In this document: positions 1 to 8,238 of the stretch, in pieces
Layout of the letters: each line of letters begins with the position of its first letter
Position numbering within the stretch: position 1 is the stretch's first letter
Source of the DNA: Bacillus subtilis subsp. subtilis
GTDB taxonomy: Bacteria; Pseudomonadota; Gammaproteobacteria; Xanthomonadales; Xanthomonadaceae
DNA length: 64,000 bases
Direction of reading: 5' to 3'
NCBI GenBank assembly: GCA_021733645.1
Contig: JAHREJ010000011.1
Location: 31,794 to 95,793, forward strand
Notes under the pieces: model-generated
Databases searched by the model: none
Seen by the model: the letters and a program-made list of their open reading frames with translations, nothing else
What the model was told of the DNA's origin: nothing
Position numbers and translations under genes: made by a program

Positions 1-1443
1 CAGGCGCGTCGATTCGGCCGCCACCGCGTCCTGCTTGGTCTGGAACGCGGCCCAGCGGCGCTCGTCGACCAGGCCCAGGTCGCGGCCGATGCCGGTCAGG
101 CGCACGTCTGCATTGTCTTCGCGCAGCTGCAGGCGGTACTCGGCGCGGCTGGTGAACATGCGGTACGGCTCGGTGGTGCCGTGGGTGATCAGGTCATCCA
201 CCAGCACGCCCAGGTAGGCCTCGTCGCGACGCGGGCACCAGCCGGCCTGCTCACGCACGTGGCGGGCGGCGTTGATGCCGGCCAGCAGGCCCTGCGCGGC
301 GGCTTCTTCGTAGCCGGTGGTGCCGTTGATCTGGCCGGCGAAGAACAGGCCGGCCACGCTCTTGGTCTGCAGGGTGTTGTCCAGCCCGCGCGGGTCGAAG
401 AAGTCGTACTCGATCGCATAGCCGGGGCGGGTGATGTGCGCGTTCTCAAAGCCGGTGATGCTGCGCACCAGCGCCAGCTGCACGTCGAACGGCAGCGAGG
501 TGGAAATGCCGTTGGGATAGATTTCCACCACGTCCAGCCCTTCGGGCTCGACGAAGATCTGGTGGCTGGCCTTCTCGGCAAAACGCACCACCTTGTCTTC
601 GATGGAGGGGCAGTAGCGCGGGCCGATGCCTTCGATCTGGCCGCTGTACAACGGCGAGCGGTGCAGTGCGCCACGGATGATGTCGTGGGTGCGTTCGCTG
701 GTGTGGGTGATCCAGCAGCTGACCTGGGCCGGGTGTTCGGACACGCTGCCCAGGAAGGACATCACCGGACGCGGATCGTCGCCGGGCTGCTCGTCCATCA
801 CGCCGTAATCCAGCGAGCGGCCGTCGATGCGTGGCGGCGTGCCGGTCTTCAGGCGGTCGATCACGAACGGGCGCTCGCGCAGGCGCGCGGCCAGGGTGGT
901 GGCCGGCGGGTCGCCCATGCGCCCGGCGGCGTACTGGGTCTGGCCGACGTGGATCTTGCCGGCCAGGAAGGTGCCGGCGGTGAGCACCACGGCCGGGGCG
1001 TGGAAGGTCAGCCCGGTCTGGGTGACCGCGCCGCGCACCGTGTCGCCGTCAATGACCAGGTCATCCACCGCCGCCTGGAACACGGTCAGGTTGGGCTGGG
1101 CTTCCACGATCTGGCGGATCGCCATGCGGTACAGGTTGCGGTCGGCCTGGCAGCGGGTGGCACGCACGGCCGGGCCCTTGGAGGCGTTGAGGGTGCGCCA
1201 CTGGATGCCGGCGCGGTCGGCGGCATGCCCCATCGCCCCGCCCAGGGCGTCGATCTCCTTGACCAGGTGCCCCTTGCCGATCCCGCCGATGGCCGGGTTG
1301 CAGCTCATGGCACCGATGGTTTCCACGTTGTGGGTCAGCAGCAGGGTGCGCGCACCACTGCGCGCGGCCGCCAGGGCAGCTTCGGTGCCGGCGTGGCCGC
1401 CGCCGATGACGATGACGTCGTAACGGTAGAAGGAGTCGGTCAT
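1..1443 (-). CDS. mnmG: tRNA uridine-5-carboxymethylaminomethyl synthesis enzyme MnmG (GidA), N-terminal 481 residues
   Basis: With MnmE, MnmG installs the carboxymethylaminomethyl group on wobble uridine U34 of several tRNAs; it is a cytoplasmic FAD/NADH enzyme. The minus-strand frame is open from an ATG at 1443 to the window edge. Its first residues hold the dinucleotide-binding glycine motif [10 protein letters not shown] (about 14-23). The family signature [14 protein letters not shown] and the later stretch [17 protein letters not shown] are also present. The protein normally has about 630 residues, so roughly the last 150 lie to the left of the window. No strong ribosome binding site is seen before the ATG. 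A TAAAAT sequence on the minus strand (1506-1511) could be a -10 box, but no good -35 accompanies it. Confidence 0.97.
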   Translation of the reverse strand, partial: MTDSFYRYDVIVIGGGHAGTEAALAAARSGARTLLLTHNVETIGAMSCNPAIGGIGKGHLVKEIDALGGAMGHAADRAGIQWRTLNASKGPAVRATRCQADRNLYRMAIRQIVEAQPNLTVFQAAVDDLVIDGDTVRGAVTQTGLTFHAPAVVLTAGTFLAGKIHVGQTQYAAGRMGDPPATTLAARLRERPFVIDRLKTGTPPRIDGRSLDYGVMDEQPGDDPRPVMSFLGSVSEHPAQVSCWITHTSERTHDIIRGALHRSPLYSGQIEGIGPRYCPSIEDKVVRFAEKASHQIFVEPEGLDVVEIYPNGISTSLPFDVQLALVRSITGFENAHITRPGYAIEYDFFDPRGLDNTLQTKSVAGLFFAGQINGTTGYEEAAAQGLLAGINAARHVREQAGWCPRRDEAYLGVLVDDLITHGTTEPYRMFTSRAEYRLQLREDNADVRLTGIGRDLGLVDERRWAAFQTKQDAVAAESTRL

Positions 1444-1658
1444 TTCGATGGGGCTCGGGGGCGCAGGAGGCCCGGAACGGCCCTGGAGGCAGGGCGTGGC
1501 GGGTGATTTTAGCGCCAATCGCGCCGATCGCTGAAATCAACCCTCAAGTTGGCACGTTTTCTGCAGATAACCCAATAGCACCCAGGATGGCAGGCGCGTT
1601 GGTGCTACGGACCGGAATTGGAACAGGGGCCGGTCCATGCGCATCCGGGGGAAGCAGA

Positions 1659-1694
1659 AGGGCCGGCAGTCGGGGGACTGTCGGCCCTGTTTTT
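1659..1694 (+). terminator. Intrinsic-terminator-like hairpin with T-run
   Basis: A 12-bp stem (agggccggcagt with actgtcggccct, one G-T mismatch) at 1659-1688 is followed by TGTTTTT (1688-1694) on the plus strand. This is the classic form of a rho-independent terminator for rightward transcription, yet no annotated rightward gene ends here. It could end a small RNA or antisense transcription from the mnmG leader. Confidence 0.5.
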
Positions 1695-1724
1695 ATTGGC
1701 GGGCGTGCCGCGCCGATTCAAGAA

Positions 1725-1759
1725 AGCAGAAGGCCCCGCCATTGGCGGGGCCTTCTGCT
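1725..1759. terminator. Perfect 16-bp hairpin, possible bidirectional terminator
   Basis: A perfect 16-bp stem at 1725-1740 and 1744-1759 encloses a 3-base loop (ATT). No T-run follows on the plus strand. On the minus strand a short TTTCTT follows, so it may end transcription of the lipoprotein gene, whose stop codon lies about 170 bases upstream. Confidence 0.4.
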
Positions 1760-1928
1760 GTGTAGGTGCCGACATCCGACAGGGCCGGAACAGGGGGGAT
1801 CCAGAGAATCCCGGCGGATATCGACATAGAGCTGGATGTGACGCGCCGTGTCGCTTTTGTCACTTTGCGACCGACGCCGTCACTACCCGCCTAGAGTGAA
1901 CCCGGCGGGTGGTGAAAATCAAGATGGA

Positions 1929-2444
1929 TCAGGGCTCAACTGTGCGCTGGTTCAAATTGTCCATGTTCCGCCACGGGGAACCGTTCATCCGCTGGGCCGG
2001 TCGCGGTGCCGACTGGGCCGGTCGGGCCTGCGGCGGCGGCGACGGGCGCTGCTGCTGTTGCTGTTGCTGGCGCGGGCCCAGCGAGTCCATGTTCCGCCAC
2101 GGCGAACCGCCGTTGTAGGACGGGCGGGGGCGATCCGGGCGATCCGGCCGCACCGGCGGGTTGCCGCCATTGTCCGGCCGCGGTGGCGGGCGGTGGTTGT
2201 GCGGCGGGCGATAGTTGGGATACGGGCGGTAATACGGATTGCCGTAGCCATAGCCACCGCCGTAGTACCCGCCACCGTAGTAGCCAGGGCCATAACCGGA
2301 CGGATAGCCATACGGGTAGCGGTACTCCACCGACGGCGCACCGTGGTAGTAACCGTTGCCACCGCCGCCGCCAACATAGTCGTAGGTGGCGCAGCCGGAC
2401 AGGGCCAACAGCAGGCCACCGGCGAAGATCAGGCGCATTTTCAT
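1929..2444 (-). CDS. Tyr/Gly/Pro-rich lipoprotein with duplicated SPWRNMD motif
   Basis: This is a 171-residue predicted lipoprotein of unknown function. The N-terminus MKMRLIFAGG is hydrophobic and ends in the lipobox LSGC, with Cys18 as the lipidated residue. The mature part is of low complexity: a Gly/Tyr-rich region (about 25-75), a Pro/Arg-rich region (about 75-110) and a polyglutamine run. The motif GSPWRNMD occurs twice, near residue 112 and again near residue 154, the second close to the C-terminus. The start is chosen because a purine-rich GGGGGGA lies 7 bases before the first ATG; a second ATG two codons later is possible. The composition suggests an extended surface or envelope protein. 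It is transcribed away from the PLP enzyme at 2591. Confidence 0.75.
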   Translation of the reverse strand: MKMRLIFAGGLLLALSGCATYDYVGGGGGNGYYHGAPSVEYRYPYGYPSGYGPGYYGGGYYGGGYGYGNPYYRPYPNYRPPHNHRPPPRPDNGGNPPVRPDRPDRPRPSYNGGSPWRNMDSLGPRQQQQQQQRPSPPPQARPAQSAPRPAQRMNGSPWRNMDNLNQRTVEP

Positions 2445-2590
2445 GTTGGGGTCCCCCCGAGGGTATGGCGCCAGCTTCGGCCCGGCGCATTGAATCGGCC
2501 CTTAACTTCGGCCCGATCCGCTGAATGATTGCCATCGTGTCACGTTCGGCCGGGGCGGTGCGAACCGGGGCCATACGTTAATCTTGCGTC

Positions 2591-3550
2591 ATGAGCGATT
2601 CACCCTTGCCCAGTGTCGACGACCTGCTGGCCGCCGCCGCACGCATTGCCCCGCATGCCAGCGTGACCCCGGTGCTGCACGCGCGCGCACTGGACGGGTT
2701 GGCGGGGGCGTCGCTGCTGTTCAAGGCCGAACACCTGCAGCGCGGCGGCGCCTTCAAGTTCCGCGGCGCCTGCAACGCGGTGTGGTCGCTGGAGGCGGGG
2801 CAGGCGGCGCGCGGGGTGGTCACCCACTCCTCGGGCAACCACGGCGCGGCACTGGCCTTGGCCGCCCGCACCCGGGGCATTGCCTGCAACGTGGTGGTCC
2901 CCGATGGTGCGGTGGGGGCCAAGTTGGCCAACATCGCCCGTCATGGGGCCACGATCTGGCGTTGCCAGGCCAGCATCGCCGCGCGTGAAGCCATGTGCGC
3001 GCAGGTGCAGGCGCAGACCGGCGCCAGCCTGGTGCATCCCTATGCCGACCCGCGGGTGATTGCCGGGCAGGGCACGGCGGCGTTGGAGCTGCTGCGCAGC
3101 CACGGCCCGTTCGACGTGGTGGTGGTGCCGGTGGGCGGCGGTGGGCTGGCGGCCGGGACGCGGTTGGCGCTGCAGGCGCTGGCGCCGCAGACCCGGCTGG
3201 TGCTGGCCGAGCCGGCCGGCGCTGCCGACACCGCGCGCTCGCTGGCCGCTGGCGAACGTTGCATCGATTTCATCCCGGCCACGCTCTGCGATGGGCTGCG
3301 CACCACGCTGGGGGTGCCCAACTTCGCGTTGCTGTACGGCGCCGCGGAGGTCATCACGGTGGACGATGACGCCACCGTGGCGGCCATGCGCCTGCTCTGG
3401 CAGGTGCTCAAGCAGGTGGTGGAGCCGTCCTCGGCGATCGCCCTGGCCGCCATCCTGTCCGCGCCGGCGCGTTTTGCCGGGCAGCGGGTGGGGGTGGTGC
3501 TGTCAGGTGGCAATGTCGACCTGGACGCCTTGCCGTGGGCGCGCGCATGA
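2591..3550 (+). CDS. Serine racemase / threonine dehydratase-like PLP enzyme (fold type II)
   Basis: A 319-residue cytoplasmic enzyme of the serine/threonine dehydratase family. The PLP-binding lysine is Lys56 in GGAFKFRGA. The phosphate- and substrate-binding SSGNHG follows at about 80-85. The glycine loop VGGGGL (181-186) binds the PLP phosphate, and VLSGGN near the C-terminus is the usual last cofactor contact. Serine racemases place Lys and Ser at the same spacing, so racemisation or dehydration of serine or threonine is likely. At about 320 residues it lacks the regulatory ACT-like domain of biosynthetic IlvA, so it is probably catabolic or a racemase. Its stop codon overlaps the ATG of the next gene (ATGA), suggesting coupled translation. 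The exact substrate cannot be read from sequence. Confidence 0.88.
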   Translation: MSDSPLPSVDDLLAAAARIAPHASVTPVLHARALDGLAGASLLFKAEHLQRGGAFKFRGACNAVWSLEAGQAARGVVTHSSGNHGAALALAARTRGIACNVVVPDGAVGAKLANIARHGATIWRCQASIAAREAMCAQVQAQTGASLVHPYADPRVIAGQGTAALELLRSHGPFDVVVVPVGGGGLAAGTRLALQALAPQTRLVLAEPAGAADTARSLAAGERCIDFIPATLCDGLRTTLGVPNFALLYGAAEVITVDDDATVAAMRLLWQVLKQVVEPSSAIALAAILSAPARFAGQRVGVVLSGGNVDLDALPWARA

Positions 3551-4146
3551 GCCGGCGCGCGCCGGTGGGCTGGCTGGGCTGGCTGTGGCGGTTGTGCATC
3601 GTGCTGATCGCCTGGCTGCTTGGGGTGACTGCCTGGATCGTGTGGGTGGGCGAGCGTGACCAGGCGGCCAAGGCCGATGCGATCATCGTGCTGGGCGCGG
3701 CCGCCTATGACGCCAAGCCCTCGCCGGTGTTTGAAGAACGCATCCGGCATGGCCTGGACCTGTACGAGGCCGGGTATGCGCCGCTGCTGATCTTCACCGG
3801 TGGGTATGGGGGGACCGGCGCGCGCTTCTCCGAGTCGCAGGTGGCGCGGCGGTATGCACTCAAACAGGGCATTCCCGATGACGCGATCCTGATTGAAACG
3901 GCCTCGCGCACCACCCGCCAGAACCTGATCGAGGCACGCCGGCTGATGCAGCAGCGCAAGCTGCACCGGGTGATCATCGTCAGCGACCCGCTGCACATGG
4001 CGCGCGCGCTGCGCCTGGCGCGTGAGCTGGGCATCGACGCGCTGGCATCATCGACGCCGAGCACGCGCTTCCGCAGCTTCCACACCAGCTGGAAATTCCT
4101 GGTGCAGGAAATCTACTTCTTCCACCGGGATCTGTTCCCGGCGTAG
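3547..4146 (+). CDS. YdcF/SanA-like DUF218 inner-membrane protein
   Basis: A 199-residue member of the YdcF/ElyC/SanA family. One N-terminal membrane segment (about 9-33) is followed by the DUF218 domain, beginning with ADAIIVLGAA (about 43-52) and containing the GG-rich turn LIFTGGYGG (about 81-89). A TASRTT motif and the segment IIVSDPLHMARA follow; these are typical conserved blocks. Family members act in envelope or peptidoglycan-related homeostasis, but the reaction is not established. The ATG at 3547 is preferred over a GTG at 3535 because it overlaps the upstream stop codon as ATGA. The TAG stop codon is itself part of the GTAG head of the following REP element. Confidence 0.85.
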   Translation: MSRRAPVGWLGWLWRLCIVLIAWLLGVTAWIVWVGERDQAAKADAIIVLGAAAYDAKPSPVFEERIRHGLDLYEAGYAPLLIFTGGYGGTGARFSESQVARRYALKQGIPDDAILIETASRTTRQNLIEARRLMQQRKLHRVIIVSDPLHMARALRLARELGIDALASSTPSTRFRSFHTSWKFLVQEIYFFHRDLFPA

Positions 4147-4384
4147 AGCCGACCGTTGGTCGGCTGAACTGCCGAGGCGGCATACGGGCAGCCGACCAAC
4201 GGTCGGCTCTACCGCCGGGCCGGCATATGGGCAGCCCACCAACGGTCGGCTCTACCGCCGGGCCGGCATATGGGCAGCCGACCAACGGTCGGCCCTACCG
4301 CCGAGGCGGCATACGGGCAGCCGACCAACGGTCGGCTCTACCGCCGGGCCGGCATATGGGCAGCCGACCAACGGTCGGCTCTAC
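4143..4384. repeat. Array of SMAG/GTAG-type REP palindromes with 43-bp period
   Basis: Six 23-base palindromes share an agccgacc/ggtcggct stem. The first (4143-4165) has the GTAG head on the plus strand. The other five (4190-4212, 4233-4255, 4276-4298, 4319-4341, 4362-4384) are inverted, ending in CTAC, and repeat exactly every 43 bases. The 20-base spacers come in two versions (cgccgggccggcatatgggc and cgccgaggcggcatacgggc); both can form a GCCG/CGGC mini-stem. The copy at 4233 has a G-to-C stem change and the copy at 4276 a T-to-C change near the tail. Such elements are known from Stenotrophomonas as mobile REPs handled by TnpA-REP (RAYT) proteins. Here they fill the space between convergent genes. 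Confidence 0.9.
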
Positions 4385-4402
4385 GGGGGCGGCGTGATGG
4401 GC

Positions 4403-5287
4403 TCAGGGGGTGCGGCGGCGGATCGGGATGGACGATACCGGCACGCTGGCCACGTCATGGCCCTGTTCGCGGATCGGTGCACCGGCGTCGGGCGCCCATG
4501 CATGGGCGTAGATCACTTCCCAGCTGCTGGGCAGCTTGCCGTCTTCGCGGCGCAGCGGCTCGTAGGCGGCACGCGCGGCGGCAAAGCGGCCTTGGCCGGT
4601 GAGCGTGTGGCGGCGGTCGTGGCGCGCATTGGTGGCGCCGATGGCCTGCAGTTCGCGCATCAACGCGGTGAGGTCGTCATAGGTGAGCGTGAACAGGTCG
4701 CGGTCCAGCACCGGGTCGCGGAAGCCGGCCATCATCAGCGCGTCGCCGAACTGGGCGATCGGCGCGAAGCGGCTGACGTGTGGCACCGCGTCGGCCTGGG
4801 CGAAGGCCTCGCGCAGTTCAATCAGGGTGTCCGGGCCGAAGGTGGAACACAGCAGCAGCCCGCCCGGCTTGAGCACGCGGCGGAACCCGGCAAACACCGC
4901 CGGCAGGTCTTCCACCCACTGCAGGCACAGGTTGCTGTAGATCACATCCACGCTCTGGTCCAGCAGCGGCAGTGCCTGCGCATCGGCGCACACGCGGGTG
5001 AACGGCTTCCACCAGCCGGCCTGTTTTTTCGCCTCGCGCAGCATCGGTTCGGCCAGGTCCAGCGCGATCACCTGCGCCTTGGGCCAGCGCTTCTTCATTG
5101 CCGCACTGGCATGGCCGGTGCCGCTGCCGACGTCCAGCACCACCTGCGGTTGGCGGTCTTCCAGGTAGTCCAGCGATTCCAGCAGGCGTTTTTCAACCTC
5201 TCGCTGCAGCGCGGCGGCGGCATCGTAGCTGCTGGCGGCACGCGAGAACGCGCGGCGGACGTGGCGGGGGTCGAAGCTGGACGTCAT
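4403..5287 (-). CDS. bioC: Malonyl-ACP O-methyltransferase BioC
   Basis: BioC methylates the free carboxyl of malonyl-ACP using S-adenosylmethionine, disguising it as a fatty-acid primer so that the synthase can build pimeloyl-ACP methyl ester. The 294-residue protein starts with the family hallmark FDPRHVRRAFSRAASSYD. The SAM-binding motif LDVGSGTG lies at about 51-58. The post-motif ALDLAEPM and the motif PLLDQSVDVIYSNLCLQW are also typical. It is the last gene of the leftward operon, 34 bases after the SDR gene. The C-terminal 40 residues (to RRRTP) exceed the usual E. coli length and look disordered. Function is confident from both motifs and context. Confidence 0.95.
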   Translation of the reverse strand: MTSSFDPRHVRRAFSRAASSYDAAAALQREVEKRLLESLDYLEDRQPQVVLDVGSGTGHASAAMKKRWPKAQVIALDLAEPMLREAKKQAGWWKPFTRVCADAQALPLLDQSVDVIYSNLCLQWVEDLPAVFAGFRRVLKPGGLLLCSTFGPDTLIELREAFAQADAVPHVSRFAPIAQFGDALMMAGFRDPVLDRDLFTLTYDDLTALMRELQAIGATNARHDRRHTLTGQGRFAAARAAYEPLRREDGKLPSSWEVIYAHAWAPDAGAPIREQGHDVASVPVSSIPIRRRTP

Positions 5288-5321
5288 GGAAGGCTCACTA
5301 CGGAAAACATGCGTGCAAAGG

Positions 5322-6104
5322 TCAGAAGGTGCCCGGGTAGGCGCCGCCGTCGATCAACAGGTTCTGCCCGGTGATGTAGCCGGCGTGCGCGCTGCACAGG
5401 AACGCGCAGGCGGCGCCGAATTCGTCGGCGGTACCGAAGCGGCCGGCCGGGATGTGGGTGCGCTTGCGCTCGGCGATCTGCCCGGCATCGATGCCCTGCT
5501 GCTGGGCCAGGTAGGCGAAGTTGCCGCGCAGGCGATCGGTGTCGAACTGCCCGGGCAGCAGGTTGTTGAGGGTGACGTTGTGGGCCACCGTTTTACGCGC
5601 CAGCCCGGCCACGAAACCGGTCAGCCCCGAGCGCGCGCCGTTGGACAGGCCAAGGATGTCGATGGGCGCCTTCACCGAGGAGGAAGTGATGTTGACAATG
5701 CGGCCGAAGCCGCGCTCGATCATGCCATCGACCGTGGCGCCGATCAGTTCGATCGGGGCCAGCATGTTGGCGTCCAGCGCGGCGATCCAGTCGTCGCGGG
5801 TGAACTGGCGGAAATCGCCAGCCGGCGGGCCGCCGGCGTTGTTGACCAGGATGTCCACCTGCGGGCACGCCGCCAGCGCCACCAGCCGGCCATCGGCGTG
5901 GGTGATGTCGGCAACCACGCCCACGACCTTGCGTGCGCCGGGCAGTGCCTGCAGTTCCAGCACCGCCCGCTGTAGTGCCTCTTCACCGCGCGCGGCCACC
6001 ACCACGTTGACGCCTTCGCGCACCAGCGCACGCGCACAGCCCAGGCCCAAGCCTTTGCTGGCGGCGCAGACCAGGGCCCAGCGGCCGGCAATTCCAAGGT
6101 CCAT
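5322..6104 (-). CDS. Atypical short-chain dehydrogenase/reductase-like protein in the biotin operon
   Basis: A 260-residue Rossmann-fold protein of the SDR superfamily, resembling beta-ketoacyl-ACP reductases. The nucleotide-binding loop reads CAASKGLGLG (13-22) instead of TGxxxGxG. The NNAG motif is intact (88-91), and serines remain at 141-143. The catalytic YxxxK is replaced by SNGAR: Ser154 at the tyrosine position and Arg158 at the lysine position. The C-terminal IDGG motif is kept. An atypical BKR-like SDR subgroup without a full catalytic tetrad is known, and this protein appears to belong there. It sits between bioH and bioC with short gaps, so co-expression with biotin synthesis is likely. 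Its reaction, if any, is unknown. Confidence 0.85.
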   Translation of the reverse strand: MDLGIAGRWALVCAASKGLGLGCARALVREGVNVVVAARGEEALQRAVLELQALPGARKVVGVVADITHADGRLVALAACPQVDILVNNAGGPPAGDFRQFTRDDWIAALDANMLAPIELIGATVDGMIERGFGRIVNITSSSVKAPIDILGLSNGARSGLTGFVAGLARKTVAHNVTLNNLLPGQFDTDRLRGNFAYLAQQQGIDAGQIAERKRTHIPAGRFGTADEFGAACAFLCSAHAGYITGQNLLIDGGAYPGTF

Positions 6105-6163
6105 GGCTTAATCCTGAGGTGAAAGACGGGAGGACATGATCGGCGATGCGCGGGGTGGATGGA

Positions 6164-6931
6164 TCAGCAAAGGCCAGCAACGAAGTGTTGCAGCTGGGTG
6201 GCCACCGCATCGGTGTGGCCCAGGAACGGGGCATGCCCGCCGTGCGCCACCACGTGCGCCTGCGCGCCCGGTGCCAGCGCGGCAGCGGCCTGCATGGCGC
6301 GGGCCGACACCAGCCGGTCGCGCTGGCCGGCCAGCCACAGGCTGGGCTTGCCCAGCCCCGGCAGCGCACCGCGCAGATCGGTGTTTTCCAGCAGGCGCAG
6401 GCCGTCGTGCAGCGCACGCGCGGCCGGCTCGCCGCGTGCGACGAGCATCTCGCGCAGGGTGCGCAGCTCCTGCCGGGCATGCTCGGAGCCCATCGCATCC
6501 AGCGCCAGGAAGTGCTCCAGCGTGCCACGGTAGTCCTGCGCCAGGTCCTGGCCGAACTGTTGGAATACCGCCGGCTCCACCGCGTGGGGCCAGTCATCGC
6601 CGCGTACGAAGCGCGGCGTCGCGGCGATCATCACCAGCGCACGCACCTGCGGCAACGTGGCGGCCGCATGCAGGGCAAACAGCCCGCCCAGCGACCAGCC
6701 GCACCACACCGCCGGTGGCGTGGCGGCGGCGATGGCGTTGACCACATGCGGCAACCGCAGGGGCGTGCCATCGTCGTGGCTGAAACCGTGGCCGGGCAGG
6801 TCAACCAGGTGCAGCTGATACTGCGTGGCCAGGCGCTCGACCAGCGGGGCGAATACCCCGCCATGCAGCGCCCAGCCGTGGATGAGGACCAGCGCCGGCC
6901 CATCGCCGACCACCTCGATATGCAGGCTCAC
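6164..6931 (-). CDS. bioH: Pimeloyl-ACP methyl ester carboxylesterase BioH
   Basis: BioH removes the methyl ester from pimeloyl-ACP methyl ester, ending chain building and passing pimeloyl-ACP to BioF. The 255-residue alpha/beta hydrolase shows the oxyanion region LIHGW (16-20), the nucleophile elbow GWSLGG with Ser80, and the acid Asp205 in AGQRDRL. The catalytic His233 is in HGGHAPF, close to the arrangement in E. coli (Ser82/Asp207/His235). The start is GTG at 6931, preceded by TGAGG that overlaps the bioF stop codon, so translation is probably coupled; the gap to bioF is 10 bases. Confidence 0.95.
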   Translation of the reverse strand: MSLHIEVVGDGPALVLIHGWALHGGVFAPLVERLATQYQLHLVDLPGHGFSHDDGTPLRLPHVVNAIAAATPPAVWCGWSLGGLFALHAAATLPQVRALVMIAATPRFVRGDDWPHAVEPAVFQQFGQDLAQDYRGTLEHFLALDAMGSEHARQELRTLREMLVARGEPAARALHDGLRLLENTDLRGALPGLGKPSLWLAGQRDRLVSARAMQAAAALAPGAQAHVVAHGGHAPFLGHTDAVATQLQHFVAGLC

Positions 6932-6941
6932 AGCGCCGGCC

Positions 6942-8153
6942 TCACGCGCTCAGCGCATCCAGCGATTGCTGGCGCAGCACGGTATCGCGCGCATGCCCGA
7001 TCGCCTCGGTGAGCGCGCGCACCTGCGCCGGGGTGTGCAGCGCAGACAAAGTGACGCGCAGGCGCGCCTTGCCTTCGGGCACGGTGGGCGGGCGGATCGC
7101 GCTGACCAGGAAACCGGAGGCTTCCAGCGCGGCCGACAGCGCCATCACCGTCGATTCGGCACCGCACAGCAGCGGCTGGATCGGGGTGTCGGAGGGCATC
7201 AGTTCCAGTCCTTGCTGGCGTGCGCCGGCGCGGAACACGGCGATCAACTCACCGAGTTTTTCGCGGCGCCAGTCGTCGCGCCGGGCCAGTTTCACCGCGG
7301 CCAGGGAGGCGGCCGCCTGCGCCGGCGATACTGCCGTGGTGTAGATGTACGGGCGTGCGGTTTCGGCCAGGTGCTGGATCAGTGCTTCATCGCCCAGCAC
7401 CACCGCACCACTGCCGCCCAGCGCCTTGCCGAGCGTGGCCAGCTGCAATGGCACATCGGCCACGCCCAGCCCGGCGTCGGCCACGCAGCCGCGCCCGTGT
7501 TCGCCAACCACGCCGATGCCGTGCGCGTCGTCCACGTACAGCAGCGCTTCCTGCATGCGCGCCACCAGCGACAGCGAGCGCAGCGGGGCGATGTCGCCAT
7601 CCATGCTGAACACCCCATCGGTGGCCAGCATCGCCGCGCCGTCGGGGGCGTGTTTCAACTGGCGCAGCGCGCCTTCGGTATCCAGGTGCGGGTAGCGGCG
7701 CAGCCGGCAGCCGGCCAGGCGCGTGGCATCGAGCAGGCTGGCGTGGTTGAGCCGGTCCTGCACGCACACATCGTCTTCTTCGCTGAGCAGCGCCTGCTGT
7801 ACCGCCAGGTTGGCGGCAAAGCCACTACCAAACAGCAGCGCACGCGGGTAGCCGAGCCACTCGGCCATTTCCTGCTCAAGGGCCTCATGCAGGGCATGGT
7901 GGCCGCAGATCAGGTGCGAGGCGGTGGCGCCAGCGCCTTCGCGCGCGGCCGCGTCCTGCAGCGCGCTGACCACCCCGAACTGTTGCGACAGCCCCAGGTA
8001 GTCATTGCTGCAGAAGCCGGTGAGCCATTGGCCGTCCAGCTCCAGCCGCACGCCATCACGACGGGTCACCGTGCGGCGCACGCGGAGGCGGCCCTGCGCG
8101 TCGCGGAGCTTGCGCTGGGCCTGGATGCGGTCGTGCAGGTCGGGGCGGGCCAT
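6942..8153 (-). CDS. bioF: 8-amino-7-oxononanoate synthase BioF
   Basis: BioF condenses pimeloyl-ACP (or -CoA) with L-alanine, using PLP, to give 8-amino-7-oxononanoate, the first ring-building step of biotin synthesis. The 403-residue protein has SNDYLGL (49-55), His137 in LNHAS (stacks on PLP), Asp208 and His211 in VDDAHG, and the Schiff-base Lys243 in TLGKALG. The frame is open 48 codons further upstream, but that part is an Ala/Pro-rich translation of the bioB-bioF gap. The ATG at 8153 ([10 protein letters not shown]) matches the family start. The gap to bioB is 85 bases. Confidence 0.96.
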   Translation of the reverse strand: MARPDLHDRIQAQRKLRDAQGRLRVRRTVTRRDGVRLELDGQWLTGFCSNDYLGLSQQFGVVSALQDAAAREGAGATASHLICGHHALHEALEQEMAEWLGYPRALLFGSGFAANLAVQQALLSEEDDVCVQDRLNHASLLDATRLAGCRLRRYPHLDTEGALRQLKHAPDGAAMLATDGVFSMDGDIAPLRSLSLVARMQEALLYVDDAHGIGVVGEHGRGCVADAGLGVADVPLQLATLGKALGGSGAVVLGDEALIQHLAETARPYIYTTAVSPAQAAASLAAVKLARRDDWRREKLGELIAVFRAGARQQGLELMPSDTPIQPLLCGAESTVMALSAALEASGFLVSAIRPPTVPEGKARLRVTLSALHTPAQVRALTEAIGHARDTVLRQQSLDALSA

Positions 8154-8238
8154 GGTCGTCGGCTGGCATGGATGGGCGGTTAGCGTACCCGGTTGGCGGG
8201 CGCGGCGCTGCCTTGGCGGGGCGGGCGCCGGGCCGGCC

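Larger units (their letters stand above)
1444..1928. other. Intergenic stretch with two adjacent hairpins
   Basis: I see no convincing gene in these 485 bases. The mnmG leader and possible promoter lie at the left. Two strong inverted repeats sit at 1659-1694 and 1725-1759 (listed separately). The remaining part, up to the stop codon of the lipoprotein gene, shows no further signal I can name. Confidence 0.6.

Noticed and set aside
4143..4384. CRISPR array
   Set aside because: Regular spacing is present, but the 'spacers' are nearly identical, the repeats are full palindromes with GTAG/CTAC tails and no cas gene is near.
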